The notes under the pieces were generated by a model that was not told the origin of the DNA, made no database searches, and saw only the letters and a program-made list of their open reading frames with translations. Positions 26,871 to 37,423 of a DNA stretch of 64,000 nt are shown piece after piece. The stretch comes from Rothia mucilaginosa (GTDB lineage Bacteria > Actinomycetota > Actinomycetes > Actinomycetales > Micrococcaceae), in the NCBI RefSeq assembly GCF_901875305.1, contig NZ_CABFLY010000006.1, positions 62,001 to 126,000 of the forward strand. The letters run 5' to 3'. How positions within the stretch are numbered: the stretch's first letter is position 1; every line of letters begins with the position of its first letter. The translations under genes and the position numbers were made by a program.

Positions 26871-27293
26871 GTGGCTGTTAAGATTCGTCTCAAGCGTATG
26901 GGTAAGATCCGCGATCCTCGTTACCGCGTTGTGGTCGCTGATTCGCGCGTCAAGCGCGACGGTAAGACCATCGAGGAGATTGGTATTTACCACCCGACCG
27001 AGCACCCCTCGCGTATCGAGATCAACTCTGAGCGTGCTCAGTACTGGCTCTCTGTCGGCGCACAGCCGACCGAGCAGGTTCTGGCTCTGCTGAAGCTCTC
27101 GGGCGACTGGGCTGCATTCAAGGGCGAGAAGGCAGAGTCCAAGGTTCTGCCCGTTGAGGCTAAGGCTGAGTTTGTTGTTCCCGAGAAGGGTTCCGTGATT
27201 CTGCCCGAGGCTATCACCCCCAAGGCTGAGAAGGCTGAAGAGGCTGCTGAGGAAGCAGCTCCCGAGGCTGAGGCTGAGGAAGCAGCTGAGTAA
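26871..27293 (+). CDS. rpsP: 30S ribosomal protein bS16
   Basis: bS16 binds 16S rRNA and helps assemble the 30S body. The N-terminal [25 protein letters not shown] is the family signature, split here by position: start GTG at 26871, conserved block in residues 2-26. The core ends near residue 85; a ~55-residue tail rich in Ala, Glu and Lys follows, as in many actinobacterial S16 proteins. First gene of the rpsP-khpA-rimM-trmD block; khpA starts 3 bases after the stop. Confidence 0.97.
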   Translation: MAVKIRLKRMGKIRDPRYRVVVADSRVKRDGKTIEEIGIYHPTEHPSRIEINSERAQYWLSVGAQPTEQVLALLKLSGDWAAFKGEKAESKVLPVEAKAEFVVPEKGSVILPEAITPKAEKAEEAAEEAAPEAEAEEAAE

Positions 27294-27295
27294 TC

Positions 27296-27541
27296 ATGTT
27301 GGCTGACGCACTCGAACACCTGGTTCGAGGGATTGTCGATCGTCCGGAGGACGTGAAGGTGCGCCTGCGCACTCAGCGTCACCGCGAGACCCTTGAGGTT
27401 CGCGTGCATCCGGATGACCTGGGCCGAGTTATCGGCAGGTCCGGTCGTACCGCCAAGAGCATCCGTCTGGTGATGGACGCTATTTCTGATGGCGAGCCGA
27501 TGCGTATCGACATTATCGACACCGACAAGAAGCGACGCTAG
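27296..27541 (+). CDS. khpA: KH-domain RNA-binding protein KhpA
   Basis: This 81-residue protein is a single KH domain with the nucleic-acid-binding loop GRVIGRSGRTAKSIR near residues 41-55. KhpA binds many RNAs, in several bacteria together with KhpB. Its place directly after rpsP is conserved in Gram-positives. A hairpin terminator separates it from rimM. Confidence 0.94.
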   Translation: MLADALEHLVRGIVDRPEDVKVRLRTQRHRETLEVRVHPDDLGRVIGRSGRTAKSIRLVMDAISDGEPMRIDIIDTDKKRR

Positions 27542-27557
27542 CTCGTAACGTTTGAAG

Positions 27558-27591
27558 CGCCCCCGTTTCCGGGTTTCCGGAGGCGGGGGCG
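27558..27591 (+). terminator. Terminator after khpA
   Basis: 15-bp arms (27558-27572 with 27577-27591) with two G-T pairs and a 4-nt loop. It splits rpsP-khpA from rimM-trmD or allows partial read-through. Confidence 0.8.
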
Positions 27592-27659
27592 TTCGTGTAC
27601 CCGGATGTCTGCTCCGATTGGTGGGCTGGGTGGTGAATGCGTCCGCTCATGGTGCCCGG

Positions 27660-27665
27660 TAGAAT
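27660..27665 (+). promoter_or_regulatory. Candidate -10 of rimM-trmD
   Basis: TAGAAT, 58 bases upstream of rimM and after the khpA terminator, fits an own promoter for rimM-trmD. No clear -35 was found. Confidence 0.4.
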
Positions 27666-27723
27666 AGGGGGAGCCGTGCAGACGCGCGGCGTATATTTGG
27701 CTTGTACCCAGCGGAGGAAAATT

Positions 27724-28374
27724 ATGCAGGTTGTGGTGGCTCGTATCGGTAAGCCGCACGGTATTCGCGGCGAGGTGACGGTTCAGCTTTTCACCGATGC
27801 CCCGCAGGAGCGTTTCGCCCGCGGTGAGGTGCTCGGCATTGAGAACTTTGTCCCCGGTTCGGCTGCTGCTTCGGTGGCCCCTACCGGTGAGCTGACGGTC
27901 GCCGGCGCCCGCTGGAACAAGAAGATTCTGGTGGTCCGCTTTGACGAGGTGACCACCCGCAACCAGGCGGAGGAGCTGCGCGGCACCCGCCTGGTCTACG
28001 AGGTTCCCGAGGACGACGGCGAGGAGGAGGGCTTCTACGAGCAGGAGCTCGTGAACCTGCCCGTGTACCTGCTCGCTGACGTACCCGAAGGCGAGAGCCC
28101 CGTGGACAACCCGGCTGTGGGTAAGCCGCTGGGTAAGGTGACCGGCCTGCAGACCATGCCGGTTCAGGATCTGCTGCTCATTAAGCTGGCTCGTTCGTCG
28201 CGTCTTGCCTCCGGCGCGGGCGAGGAGATCATGATTCCCTTCGTGGAGGAGATCGTGCCCGAGGTGGTTCCCTCCACCGAGGAGGAGCCCGGCTTCGTGT
28301 TGCTGACCCCTCCGGCGGGTTTGATTGACCTGGTCGAGGATGCTGAGCAGTCGACCGAGCAGGCGGGGGAGTAG
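27724..28374 (+). CDS. rimM: 16S rRNA processing protein RimM
   Basis: RimM helps mature the 30S head and binds S19. The 216-residue protein has the RimM N-domain (VVVARIGKPHGIRGEVTV at its start) and a PRC-barrel C-domain (GKVTGLQTMPVQDLLLI, IPFVEEIVPEV). The acidic insertion EDDGEEEGFYEQE lies between. The ATG at 27724 follows GGAGGAAAA and directly precedes the family signature; the frame is open 29 codons upstream without conservation. Three bases separate it from trmD. Confidence 0.95.
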   Translation: MQVVVARIGKPHGIRGEVTVQLFTDAPQERFARGEVLGIENFVPGSAAASVAPTGELTVAGARWNKKILVVRFDEVTTRNQAEELRGTRLVYEVPEDDGEEEGFYEQELVNLPVYLLADVPEGESPVDNPAVGKPLGKVTGLQTMPVQDLLLIKLARSSRLASGAGEEIMIPFVEEIVPEVVPSTEEEPGFVLLTPPAGLIDLVEDAEQSTEQAGE

Positions 28375-28377
28375 TCC

Positions 28378-29322
28378 GTGCGCTACGATGTGGTCACGAT
28401 TTTCCCCGAGTACCTGGAGCCGCTGAAGCTGTCCCTGCTGGGTAAGGCGCGTGAGAAGGGCCTGGTGGACCTGCACCTGCATGATTTGCGTGAGTACACC
28501 TTTGACCGTCACCGCACGGTGGATGACACCCCGTACGGCGGTGGCGCGGGCATGGTCATGAAGCCGGAGCCGTGGGGCCTGGCGCTGGATGAGGTGCTAG
28601 CCTCCTCCCCGTTGAACGCTACCGAAGATGCTGCTGAGGGCGCCAAGTCTGAGGGTACCGAGCCCGCCGCCGATACCCCCGCCGATACCCGCCCGCTGCT
28701 GATTGTCCCGTCCCCGGCGGGTGCCGTTTTCGACCAGGCAATGGCCTATGAGCTGGCGGAGGAGAAGCACATTGTCTTTGCCCCGGCACGCTACGAGGGC
28801 ATTGACGAGCGTGTGATGGACTGGGCGCAGGAGAGCTTCCGCGTAATGCCCGTGTCCCTGGGCGACTACGTGCTCTACGGCGGTGAGGTCGCGGTCATGG
28901 CGATGATTGAGGCTATTACCCGATTGATTCCCGGTGCGATGGGCAACCCCGCCTCTCTGGAGGAGGAGTCGCATACGGGTGGTCTGCTGGAGTATCCGGT
29001 GTACACGAAGCCCGCCGTGTGGCGTGACCGTGAGGTTCCGGAGGTGCTGCTGTCGGGTAATCACGGCGCGATTGCGCGTTGGCGTCGTGACCGTCAGATT
29101 GAGCGCACTCTGGAGCGCCGCCCCGATCTGTTGGAGGCGTACCCGGTGGAGCAGTGGGATAAGAAGGATCGCCGCTTCTTGGCTGAGCGCGGGGTGCATT
29201 TTGCGAACCCGGCGAAGGCGGCTCAGAAGAAGGCAAAGCAGCAGAAACGCATCGCCGAGGCTGCGGCTCCGGAGCCCGCATCGTCTGAGGTTTCGACCCC
29301 CAAGGCTGGTTCTGCATCCTAG
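28378..29322 (+). CDS. trmD: tRNA (guanine-37-N1)-methyltransferase TrmD
   Basis: TrmD methylates G37 next to the anticodon of several tRNAs with S-adenosylmethionine, preventing +1 frameshifting. The 314-residue protein starts at a GTG and shows [23 protein letters not shown] and the SPOUT-knot region [13 protein letters not shown] with the Ala-Met-Gly-Asn-Pro loop. A Glu/Ala tail of ~45 residues is added. A charged insertion of ~25 residues (near 78-105) before the knot is longer than in E. coli. rplS, which often follows trmD, is not adjacent. Confidence 0.96.
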   Translation: MRYDVVTIFPEYLEPLKLSLLGKAREKGLVDLHLHDLREYTFDRHRTVDDTPYGGGAGMVMKPEPWGLALDEVLASSPLNATEDAAEGAKSEGTEPAADTPADTRPLLIVPSPAGAVFDQAMAYELAEEKHIVFAPARYEGIDERVMDWAQESFRVMPVSLGDYVLYGGEVAVMAMIEAITRLIPGAMGNPASLEEESHTGGLLEYPVYTKPAVWRDREVPEVLLSGNHGAIARWRRDRQIERTLERRPDLLEAYPVEQWDKKDRRFLAERGVHFANPAKAAQKKAKQQKRIAEAAAPEPASSEVSTPKAGSAS

Positions 29323-29885
29323 TTCGATAGCACGGAGTGCGCCCGGGTGGTGGGTATTTGCGGGCTGTCAATACCCGGGGTACAGAGGTGCTTATTGCGA
29401 TAAAAGCCCAGGTCAGGGCTTGATTGCGGGAATAATCAACGTGTACCCTAGGAAAATCAACCGAGTTGATATACGTTCAATGAAAGATTCGGTGAATCTT
29501 CAATCAAAATATGACACTTTAATGCAAAAAGGTTATGATTATCCCGAGAACAGACTTCTCCTGTACCGGTAGTGCGGGTGAAGCGTGTAATCCCTTCTTG
29601 GCTGAACTGCATGATTCAGCTGAGTTTTATCTCGGGGATAGATGTCGTCATCACTCGGGTGCATCCTCTGCATAGGATGCCCGGTCTGAGAGCCTCATTC
29701 ATCCCGGTGTTAATCAGTGGTGCATGGTATGGGCACCCCGCACTTATGGGATGGTAGCTTGGTGGTTCGAGCGTTCATCGTGGTTGATGGCCCTCCGTCG
29801 CGCGGGTAAAAGTACCGATGCTTACGGGTGAGCATCCAATGGTCCGGATTGGATGCCCACCCGTTCCGCTTTTTAAACCCCCGCT
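29323..29885 (+). other. Non-coding region after trmD
   Basis: 560 bp without a well-supported gene. AAGCCC/GGGCTT (29404-29421) may end the trmD transcript. An AT-rich segment (about 29430-29560) contains a perfect hairpin AAGATTC-GGT-GAATCTT (29484-29500) and a 30-codon frame (29480-29572) without ribosome site. Near the end, arms of 15 bp (29826-29840 with 29848-29862, one mismatch) followed by CTTTTTAAA form a plus-strand terminator. Confidence 0.45.
29826..29870 (+). terminator. Terminator before the MmcQ gene end
   Basis: GGGTGAGCATCCAAT pairs with ATTGGATGCCCACCC (one mismatch, 7-nt loop), with CTTTTT downstream on the plus strand. It implies a plus-strand transcript in the preceding gap. 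Confidence 0.7.
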
Positions 29886-30326
29886 TTACCCGACCAGCGC
29901 GTCCGGCTCCCAGTGCTTCTGAGGTACGGGGCGCTCGCGGAACTCGATGGGCCGCTTGCCCTTTGGTAGCGAGTACATGACGCGCAGGTACGCATCCTCC
30001 ACCAGCTCTTCTAGCACCCGCTCGGTTATGCCCTCACCCGCACCCACGGAAATCCAGTGCCGCTTGTTCATGTGCCAGGCCGGAATGATGCTCGGGTAGA
30101 TGCGCCTCAGCACCTCGGACTCCTCGGGGTCGGTCTTCAGGTTCACGATGGGGTAGCCGATGCCCTCCGTGTACATGGCGAATATCTTGCCGCCGATTCG
30201 GTACACCGTGTGTTCGGGGCCGAACGGCTGATCGCTCGTGGCCAGTGGCATGGCGAGCGCGAGGCGGTCAACGGTGCGTTCCAGGTCCTCGGGTGTCAGA
30301 ATTTTGGGGGAGGGGTTTGTGCTCAT
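29886..30326 (-). CDS. MmcQ/YjbR family protein
   Basis: A 146-residue protein of the MmcQ/YjbR family, small double-wing-like folds thought to bind DNA but without a settled function. Family features are a phenylalanine/glycine-rich strand (YRIGGKIFAMY), the LKTDPEES segment, and HMNKRHWISV near residue 85. It stands alone, divergent from ettA with 92 bases between the starts. Confidence 0.85.
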   Translation of the reverse strand: MSTNPSPKILTPEDLERTVDRLALAMPLATSDQPFGPEHTVYRIGGKIFAMYTEGIGYPIVNLKTDPEESEVLRRIYPSIIPAWHMNKRHWISVGAGEGITERVLEELVEDAYLRVMYSLPKGKRPIEFRERPVPQKHWEPDALVG

Positions 30327-30404
30327 AGCTTTGAGTCTAGTGCCCGCGTGGTACTTCGCATAGCATGGAACCTAAAACTCTCGTACCCTCAGCCGAATCC
30401 ACGC

Positions 30405-30418
30405 TAGAATAGGTAACT
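30405..30418 (+). promoter_or_regulatory. Candidate leaderless promoter of ettA
   Basis: TAGAAT (30405-30410) ends 8 bases before the ettA ATG, so transcription would start at or within a base or two of the start codon. No ribosome site is present, which agrees with a leaderless mRNA. Confidence 0.45.
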
Positions 30419-32098
<1,680 letters not shown>

Positions 32099-32332
32099 GG
32101 TTTGATTCGGTGGTGAGCCCCGCCTCCTCAAGCTGTTGAAGCACGGGGAGATGGGGCTTCGCTGTGCCCGTCGCTGTATCTGTCTGTGTGCCTGCTTGCT
32201 GGGATGCGGGCGAGTGAACCGTCCGCTGTTCGCCGGTAGATATAGGTTGTCCTTTGATGTTCAGCAGATTATGGTGCGGTTCACAGATGGGGTTTAATGG
32301 GCATGTACAACTCATATGTTTGATACGAAGGA

Positions 32333-32911
32333 TTGGATGTCATGCTTTCAAAATATAACTGGATGTCCCTCATTACCGGAGTGCTGCTGGTGGTCATCTC
32401 TCTATACCTGTTCTCGAACCCCGAGGTGCCGCTGGCTATTCTTGGCTCAACCTTTGCCGTCGTGATTCTGCTCGCCGGTGTGTTTGAGCTGGTCCGCTAC
32501 TTCGGCGCTCCCAAGTCTGGTCGTAATGTATGGGAGCTCGTTGGTGCGTTGGGTATGCTCGCGTGTGGATTGGTTCTGCTGAACTCGACGGACGGTACCA
32601 CGATTCTGTCGATTTTCATGGGAGCCTGCCTGCTGATTTGGGGCGGCGCCCGTATTTATGCCGCACTGTTGCTGAAGGCTGTCATTCCCGGTGCATCTCG
32701 CCACATGCTGTTCTCTGCTATTGGCGTCGTTGTGTTTGCTATGGCGATGATTTATCTGCCCATGTTCTTCGGCGTGGCGGCGGTATGGATGGCTGCCTTG
32801 GCACTTCTGGTGACCGGTCTGGTGTTTGTGGGTGACTTCTTTGTATCCCGCCGCACCAAGCGCACTGTGCACATTTCCCCGGACGGTGTGATTGACGTCG
32901 AAGCTCGCTAA
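32333..32911 (+). CDS. HdeD-like membrane protein (DUF308)
   Basis: A 192-residue integral membrane protein with about six hydrophobic helices in three similar pairs and a short basic C-terminal tail (RRTKRT). This pattern fits the DUF308/HdeD family, linked to acid resistance in E. coli; the function here is unknown. Two starts are possible: 32333 (AAGGA 4 bases upstream) or 32342. A 240-bp gap to ettA includes a weak hairpin (32116-32158). Confidence 0.8.
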   Translation: MDVMLSKYNWMSLITGVLLVVISLYLFSNPEVPLAILGSTFAVVILLAGVFELVRYFGAPKSGRNVWELVGALGMLACGLVLLNSTDGTTILSIFMGACLLIWGGARIYAALLLKAVIPGASRHMLFSAIGVVVFAMAMIYLPMFFGVAAVWMAALALLVTGLVFVGDFFVSRRTKRTVHISPDGVIDVEAR

Positions 32912-32937
32912 GAGCTTCCAGGCAATATCTAGAACAT

Positions 32938-32977
32938 AGAAAGACCGTGTGAGGTAACCACTTCACACGGTCTTTCT
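32938..32977. terminator. Terminator between hdeD-like gene and tesB
   Basis: Perfect 15-bp arms (32938-32952 with 32963-32977) and a 10-nt loop between convergent genes. AGAAAG and CTTTCT at the edges give T-runs on both strands. Confidence 0.92.
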
Positions 32978-33020
32978 GTATGCTTTGACGCTTATGCCGA
33001 GGCTATAGCGGTACTGTGTT

Positions 33021-33929
33021 TTATCGGTATTCCGGCAGGCGGAACATCATTTCCTGCGCTACGGTCGCCACCAGCTCGCCCGAACGATTAAAAATTGAAC
33101 CCTGCGAGAGCATGCGGCCACCCTGGGCACTCGGGGAATTCAGTACGTACAGCAGCCACTCATCGGCGCGGGCCGGGCGGTGGAACCACATCGCGTGATC
33201 CAGCGAGGCACTCTTCAGCCCCGGTTCCAGCCAGAACTTGCCGTGACGGCGCAGGGCGGGCTCCAGGGGCAGGTAGTCCGAAGCGTAGGCAATCGCGGCG
33301 CGGTGCTCTGCATCCGAAGCCTCGGAACCATCAGCGTGCACCAGGCGGTCAAAGGTCTTGAACCACACGCAGGCGCGCGGCTGTGTCGAAGAGGAATCCG
33401 GCTGAGTGTACAGGGGCGCATCCACATGGCGCATATCAATCGGGCGTTCCCAGGCCACCGCCTGCGCAATCGGATGCGGCAGCTCGCCCAGGTAGTCGCT
33501 GACCTTCGGCAGTGACTCGGGCTCCGGGACCTCCGGCATGGTCACCGCGGTGTGCTCGGGGCCGCGGCTCTCGGCCTGGAAAGACATAATGGCCGAGAAC
33601 ATGGGCGCCTCATCCTGAAACACCTGCACGCGGCGGGTCGAGAAGGAACGGCTATCGTTCAGGCGCTGCGTGGTGAAGAACAGCTCGCGCTCAATATCGC
33701 CGGGTCGCAGAAAGTACGCGTGGATGGAGTGCAGGGCCTTCCCCTCAACCGTACGGTCGGCGGCAATAATCGATTGGGCGAGCACCTGACCACCAAAGGT
33801 GCGAGGCTGCTCACGGGTGAGGGTGACGCCGCTGAGCACCTCATCGCTACCGAAGGAGGCGGGGGTCGCCTCGACGGGGGAGAGGTCCAGCATCCTCATG
33901 AGGTTCTGAGTCACAGTGGGCTTAGTCAT
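33021..33929 (-). CDS. tesB: Acyl-CoA thioesterase II (TesB family)
   Basis: TesB hydrolyses medium- and long-chain acyl-CoAs to free acid and CoA. The 302-residue protein is a double hot-dog: RTFGGQVLAQSIIAADRTV in the first half and SLDHAMWFHRPARADEWLLY in the second, the latter holding the usual catalytic Asp. The start at 33929 (MTKPTVTQNL) is taken because the 19 residues before it are not conserved; the ribosome site is weak. Confidence 0.93.
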   Translation of the reverse strand: MTKPTVTQNLMRMLDLSPVEATPASFGSDEVLSGVTLTREQPRTFGGQVLAQSIIAADRTVEGKALHSIHAYFLRPGDIERELFFTTQRLNDSRSFSTRRVQVFQDEAPMFSAIMSFQAESRGPEHTAVTMPEVPEPESLPKVSDYLGELPHPIAQAVAWERPIDMRHVDAPLYTQPDSSSTQPRACVWFKTFDRLVHADGSEASDAEHRAAIAYASDYLPLEPALRRHGKFWLEPGLKSASLDHAMWFHRPARADEWLLYVLNSPSAQGGRMLSQGSIFNRSGELVATVAQEMMFRLPEYR

Positions 33930-34057
33930 GCTTTCATTTTCCCACGTTTTCAGAGGGGCCGAAGGTGGCGTAGAGTGGGAAGGCACACTCTGAGACGCGC
34001 GCGGCCTGCATCCGATGCGTCTCGGTGAAGAGATAGAGAATAACCCAAGGAGCTACG

Positions 34058-34879
34058 ATGAGCACCCCGTCCGAGAAGAATCCGACACCCGCCGCAGAAG
34101 ATGGCACCCGCGCACCCATCGAGCTCAAGTACAACCCCCACGAAGGTGTGGAGGAACCCTACCTGATTCTGCCCGGAGGCACACACGGCGCCGCCGTAGT
34201 GAAGGACCTGGCCACCTATATCTCCCGCGCCCTGGCGGTCAACCCGGATGCGGCAATTCGCCTGACCGCCCGCGGCCGCGTGCTGGCTGTCTTCGCCTGC
34301 TCCCTGGAGCCCGAGGATGCCTCCTCGAACGCACCCGTCATCATGGGGATGCGCGCCCTGCACCTCGCCGCCGAATCAACCCTGGACATGACGGTTCAGG
34401 CCCAGGCCCTGCAGGAACGCCTGGCTCGGCTGCAGAAGCAAGCCGAACAGCAGAACCCCGAGCTTGTGCTGTACATGCCTCCGGTGACGGTCAATGCCGG
34501 CTGGACTGGTAAGGCCACCCCCGTGCGCGGCTGGTCCGAGGTCGGCACCGTGCCGGTCGAGGAGTTCGCCCGCGCCACCGCCGAGGGCCTGGAGGCCGTA
34601 GACCGCGCCCTGCCCGAGAACCCGGGAGCTGCAGTTCTGACGACGGTGCGCTCGCGCATTTGGTCCTCGCCCATGGTGCTGGAGTACCTGCCCGCCTTTG
34701 ATGGCGTGCAGGTGCCCACCGGTGCCGCCTTCGCCCTGCGCGTGTATGGTTTCATTCCCGAGGGCTTTACCGGTGAACTGCCGGTCTTCGCCGCCCGCGT
34801 GGGCTCGGACGAGTGGCTGCGCATCGTGGCGCCGGCCGGTATGGTGCTGGTGCGCCGCGGCTCCGGTTCCCTGCTCTAG
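34058..34879 (+). CDS. Conserved protein of unknown function
   Basis: I do not recognise a named domain in these 273 residues. The N-terminal ~20 are Pro/Glu-rich. The rest looks globular, mixed alpha/beta, with a repeated Ala/Leu/Val pattern and no membrane segment or signal peptide. A short helix QAQALQERLARLQKQAEQQ near 118-136 may be a coiled coil. An AAGGAG ribosome site stands 5 bases before the ATG, and a terminator follows, so it is a single-gene unit divergent from tesB. Confidence 0.7.
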   Translation: MSTPSEKNPTPAAEDGTRAPIELKYNPHEGVEEPYLILPGGTHGAAVVKDLATYISRALAVNPDAAIRLTARGRVLAVFACSLEPEDASSNAPVIMGMRALHLAAESTLDMTVQAQALQERLARLQKQAEQQNPELVLYMPPVTVNAGWTGKATPVRGWSEVGTVPVEEFARATAEGLEAVDRALPENPGAAVLTTVRSRIWSSPMVLEYLPAFDGVQVPTGAAFALRVYGFIPEGFTGELPVFAARVGSDEWLRIVAPAGMVLVRRGSGSLL

Positions 34880-34938
34880 TTCCCAGCCCTAGGGCGCACG
34901 TTTGCCGTATTCAGACCCGTAGCGCCCGCATCTATCTC

Positions 34939-34974
34939 TCACCCCCCTGCGGGCCCCGGTTCGCAAGGGGGTGA
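34939..34974 (+). terminator. Terminator after the 34058-34879 gene
   Basis: 13-bp arms with one mismatch (34939-34951 with 34962-34974). No strong T-run follows. The remaining bases to 35177 hold only the leader of the next gene. Confidence 0.65.
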
Positions 34975-35177
34975 AATGCATCTTAGGAACGATTCGTAGG
35001 GCTTAATATACGGCCGCTGACGAGACAAAACTTTACGGAAAGAGGTAACCTAGGAAGGCTACACCCGCACCGGGGTGTGGTGAACGCACCGATAAACCAG
35101 CCACACCGCACGGGAATCCTTCCGCCGCGCCGTCACCGGGCGCATCCTTCCCGCGCGGATTGAAAGTGAGACCCCTC

Positions 35178-35780
35178 ATGGACCTGATTGCAGTCGATAT
35201 CGACGGCACCCTTGCCAGCAACCGAGACCAGATGGACAAGTATCTAAGCGGTTTCTTCACCAGCTACCGCCGCTTTTTCAAGGCCATTCGCCACGCCACC
35301 GTGAACGTTGAGGTGGCCGATAGCGTACGCGATATGGCGGAACAGACCGGCGCGCAGATTGCCGTGATTACCGGCCGCGACGGCACCTACATGAAGGAAC
35401 TGAACGAGTTCATTGCCCGCGCCGACATTGACCCCAAGTATGTGATTGCCAAGCCCGGCCGCGATCAGTCCGGCACCGTCGCCTGGAAGAACTCCATCCT
35501 GGATTCCCTGGAGGCAGACGGCTACCGCATCATCCACGCCTTTGAAGATAACGAGCACGAGGTATACCTGCGCCGAGGCATCCCCGTGACCTGGGTGGCC
35601 TCGATTCGCGACTACGTGGGCGAGTGGCATTACGAGCCCATTGGCATTGACCCCGTCGCCTGGGCCGCCGAACAGCGCGAGAAGCAGGCCGCCCGCGAGC
35701 GCCAGCAGCGCCGCCTGGCCGATGGTGTGCGCGCCCACAAACGGGCTGAGGCGCAGAAGGACCAGGGCCTAGCCGCGTAA
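35178..35780 (+). CDS. HAD-superfamily phosphatase-like protein
   Basis: A 200-residue haloacid-dehalogenase fold protein. Motif I is AVDIDGTLA (Asp8 and Asp10), motif II VITGR, and an acidic motif IV occurs in FEDNEHE. This small cap-less form resembles polynucleotide 3'-phosphatase-like and nucleotidase-like HAD proteins; the substrate is unknown. The C-terminal ~40 residues are a charged Arg/Gln/Ala helix. The ATG at 35178 directly precedes the catalytic strand. Confidence 0.78.
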   Translation: MDLIAVDIDGTLASNRDQMDKYLSGFFTSYRRFFKAIRHATVNVEVADSVRDMAEQTGAQIAVITGRDGTYMKELNEFIARADIDPKYVIAKPGRDQSGTVAWKNSILDSLEADGYRIIHAFEDNEHEVYLRRGIPVTWVASIRDYVGEWHYEPIGIDPVAWAAEQREKQAARERQQRRLADGVRAHKRAEAQKDQGLAA

Positions 35781-35869
35781 ACCTCCCCGGTTTATAGGCC
35801 CCCGGACGCAACCGGGGTGCACCGGAGGGTGGCTGACGAGCTCTGCATGACCCCCCCAATGATTGCCCG

Positions 35870-35916
35870 TAGCGCGAGGCGCCGGAAAGAATCTCTCTTT
35901 CCGGCGCCTCGCGCTA
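35870..35916. terminator. Strong terminator between convergent genes
   Basis: Perfect 21-bp arms (35870-35890 with 35896-35916) around a 5-nt loop, the strongest hairpin in the window. It separates the HAD gene from the SGNH hydrolase gene. Confidence 0.95.
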
Positions 35917-35935
35917 TGCAAAAGAAGATACGGGG

Positions 35936-37099
35936 TTAGGAGGCCAGCAACTCGCGCATCCGCGCGGCGAAAGGGGCCGCCATCTTGTACTGCGTTTCGT
36001 CCTTTAAGTGCAGGCCGTCGGCCATATCGCCCTCGGCCAGGTACAGGGTCAGCCAGTCCGAGGTGTCCATGAAGAGCACGCCGGTATGCTGGGCCACGAC
36101 CTTGGCCGCCTCGTTGGCCGTGTGACGCTTGTGAGCTTTCTGCGGATCGGGCGCGGCGGACTCGCTCATCGACACCACGCCGCCGAGCACAATCTTCGAG
36201 GAGGGGTACATGCGTTGCAGCTGCTGGATGACCCGCGTCTGACGGTCCTGCGTCTGTTCCGTTGCCTTCATCTCGTCCTCGTTGACGTACATGTCGTTGC
36301 CGGAGGCATCCAGGTAAATCACGCCGGGGGTGCCGCCGGGCAGGGCCCAGACGCTTTCCATCACGCCCTGGTAGTAGGAGGGGCAGGTGCCGGGGCGGGA
36401 GGCCACGAAGCCAACGCCGCCGCACCGGAACATGTGGGAGGTGAAGCCCGCTTCGGAAAGGCCCAGACCAACCCACGAGGTCGGCAGAACCTGTGAGTCG
36501 CCGATGACGAGGGCGTCTTGCGTGCCCAGTACCGCGGTGCTTCGGGGCACGTTCATGGCGGTGTCCCAGTAGAGTTCGGCTTTCTCGAAGGTTGTGTAGA
36601 TGATTCCGTTCTCGGAGCGCCAGCCGGTCGGTAGCCCCTCGAGGCCAGCAAAATCGCTGTACTCGCGCTGCTTCCACCAGTGCGAGTAGACGCCGGAGTG
36701 CATAGCAACCGCGCCGTGAGCGGTGGTGTGCATGACCACACCGCCCTGGTACTGCTGCACCGTGACGTCGGCGGCATCCGGGGAAGCGGTAAAGGGCTTC
36801 TGCGTCTCACCCACCGGGTGCGCGCCTTCCGCGCCGAAGGCCTCCTGCGCGACCCGGTCCATCTGCTGCGCCACGGTTTCGGGGGTGGGTTCCGCCGAGG
36901 GGCTCTCGGAGGGGCTGGCCGCCGGGCCCGTCGAGGCGAGGGCCGAGGAGTCCGGGTGGAGTGCGTGGGCGGTGGCCGCGGACGCGTCGGGGGTGCTGGA
37001 GCCCTCGGCGGCGTAGAGGCCGAGGGAGCCCAAAGCGAAGACGCCGAGGACGGCGCCTACCGTGGTGACGCGTTTGAGATGGGGCCGGGTAGAAGACAT
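35936..37099 (-). CDS. Secreted SGNH/GDSL hydrolase with N-terminal LGFP-like segment
   Basis: A 387-residue exported esterase-type hydrolase. An N-terminal signal or anchor (basic RPHLKR then a hydrophobic stretch) is followed by an Ala/Ser/Pro linker. An ~80-residue segment resembling one or two LGFP repeats comes next (QYQGGVVMHTTAHGAVAMH and a GWRSENGIIYTTF part). The SGNH domain shows IGDSQ (Ser), SGND and ADGLHL (His). Possible substrates are O-acetyl groups on peptidoglycan or on glycans. The ATG at 37099 has no ribosome site, but a TACACT -10 ends 7 bases upstream, so the mRNA may be leaderless. The LGFP-like part links it to the GH25 lysozyme at 15961. Confidence 0.8.
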   Translation of the reverse strand: MSSTRPHLKRVTTVGAVLGVFALGSLGLYAAEGSSTPDASAATAHALHPDSSALASTGPAASPSESPSAEPTPETVAQQMDRVAQEAFGAEGAHPVGETQKPFTASPDAADVTVQQYQGGVVMHTTAHGAVAMHSGVYSHWWKQREYSDFAGLEGLPTGWRSENGIIYTTFEKAELYWDTAMNVPRSTAVLGTQDALVIGDSQVLPTSWVGLGLSEAGFTSHMFRCGGVGFVASRPGTCPSYYQGVMESVWALPGGTPGVIYLDASGNDMYVNEDEMKATEQTQDRQTRVIQQLQRMYPSSKIVLGGVVSMSESAAPDPQKAHKRHTANEAAKVVAQHTGVLFMDTSDWLTLYLAEGDMADGLHLKDETQYKMAAPFAARMRELLAS

Positions 37100-37276
37100 A
37101 TCTACAGTGTACGGTAGGCTCAACCCCAAGTGGAGAGCTTTTCTGAGGGGTTTATTCAAAAACACCGAAAAATATGCACCATAGTGCCGGTAATTTGCTC
37201 ACCTCGGTCCCGGATCTAAAAGCTCTCCGTTTCCCCGCTCATGTGCAGGGAGCCGATACTCTCTCGGATACGGAAA

Positions 37277-37330
37277 CACCCCCTCCGCCCCGGCACCGCG
37301 CGGGTGCTTGATGCCTGGGGAGAGGGGGTG
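37277..37330 (-). terminator. Terminator of pepN
   Basis: Outer arms CACCCCCTC (37277-37285) and GAGGGGGTG (37322-37330), extended inward by CCCC/GGGG and GGCA/TGCC pairs with small bulges. Located ~95 bases past the pepN stop. The whole 37100-37423 gap holds no gene. Confidence 0.6.
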
Positions 37331-37423
37331 AGAGGGGGCCTTGAGCGCGGCACGTTTCGAGCGACTCGAGTGAGCCACTTGCGCCAACGTCACGCCGACG
37401 GAATGATACCTAAGCTATCGATA

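Noticed and set aside
29572..29757. 61-codon frame after trmD
   Set aside because: No ribosome site and no recognisable pattern; the coding signal is weak.
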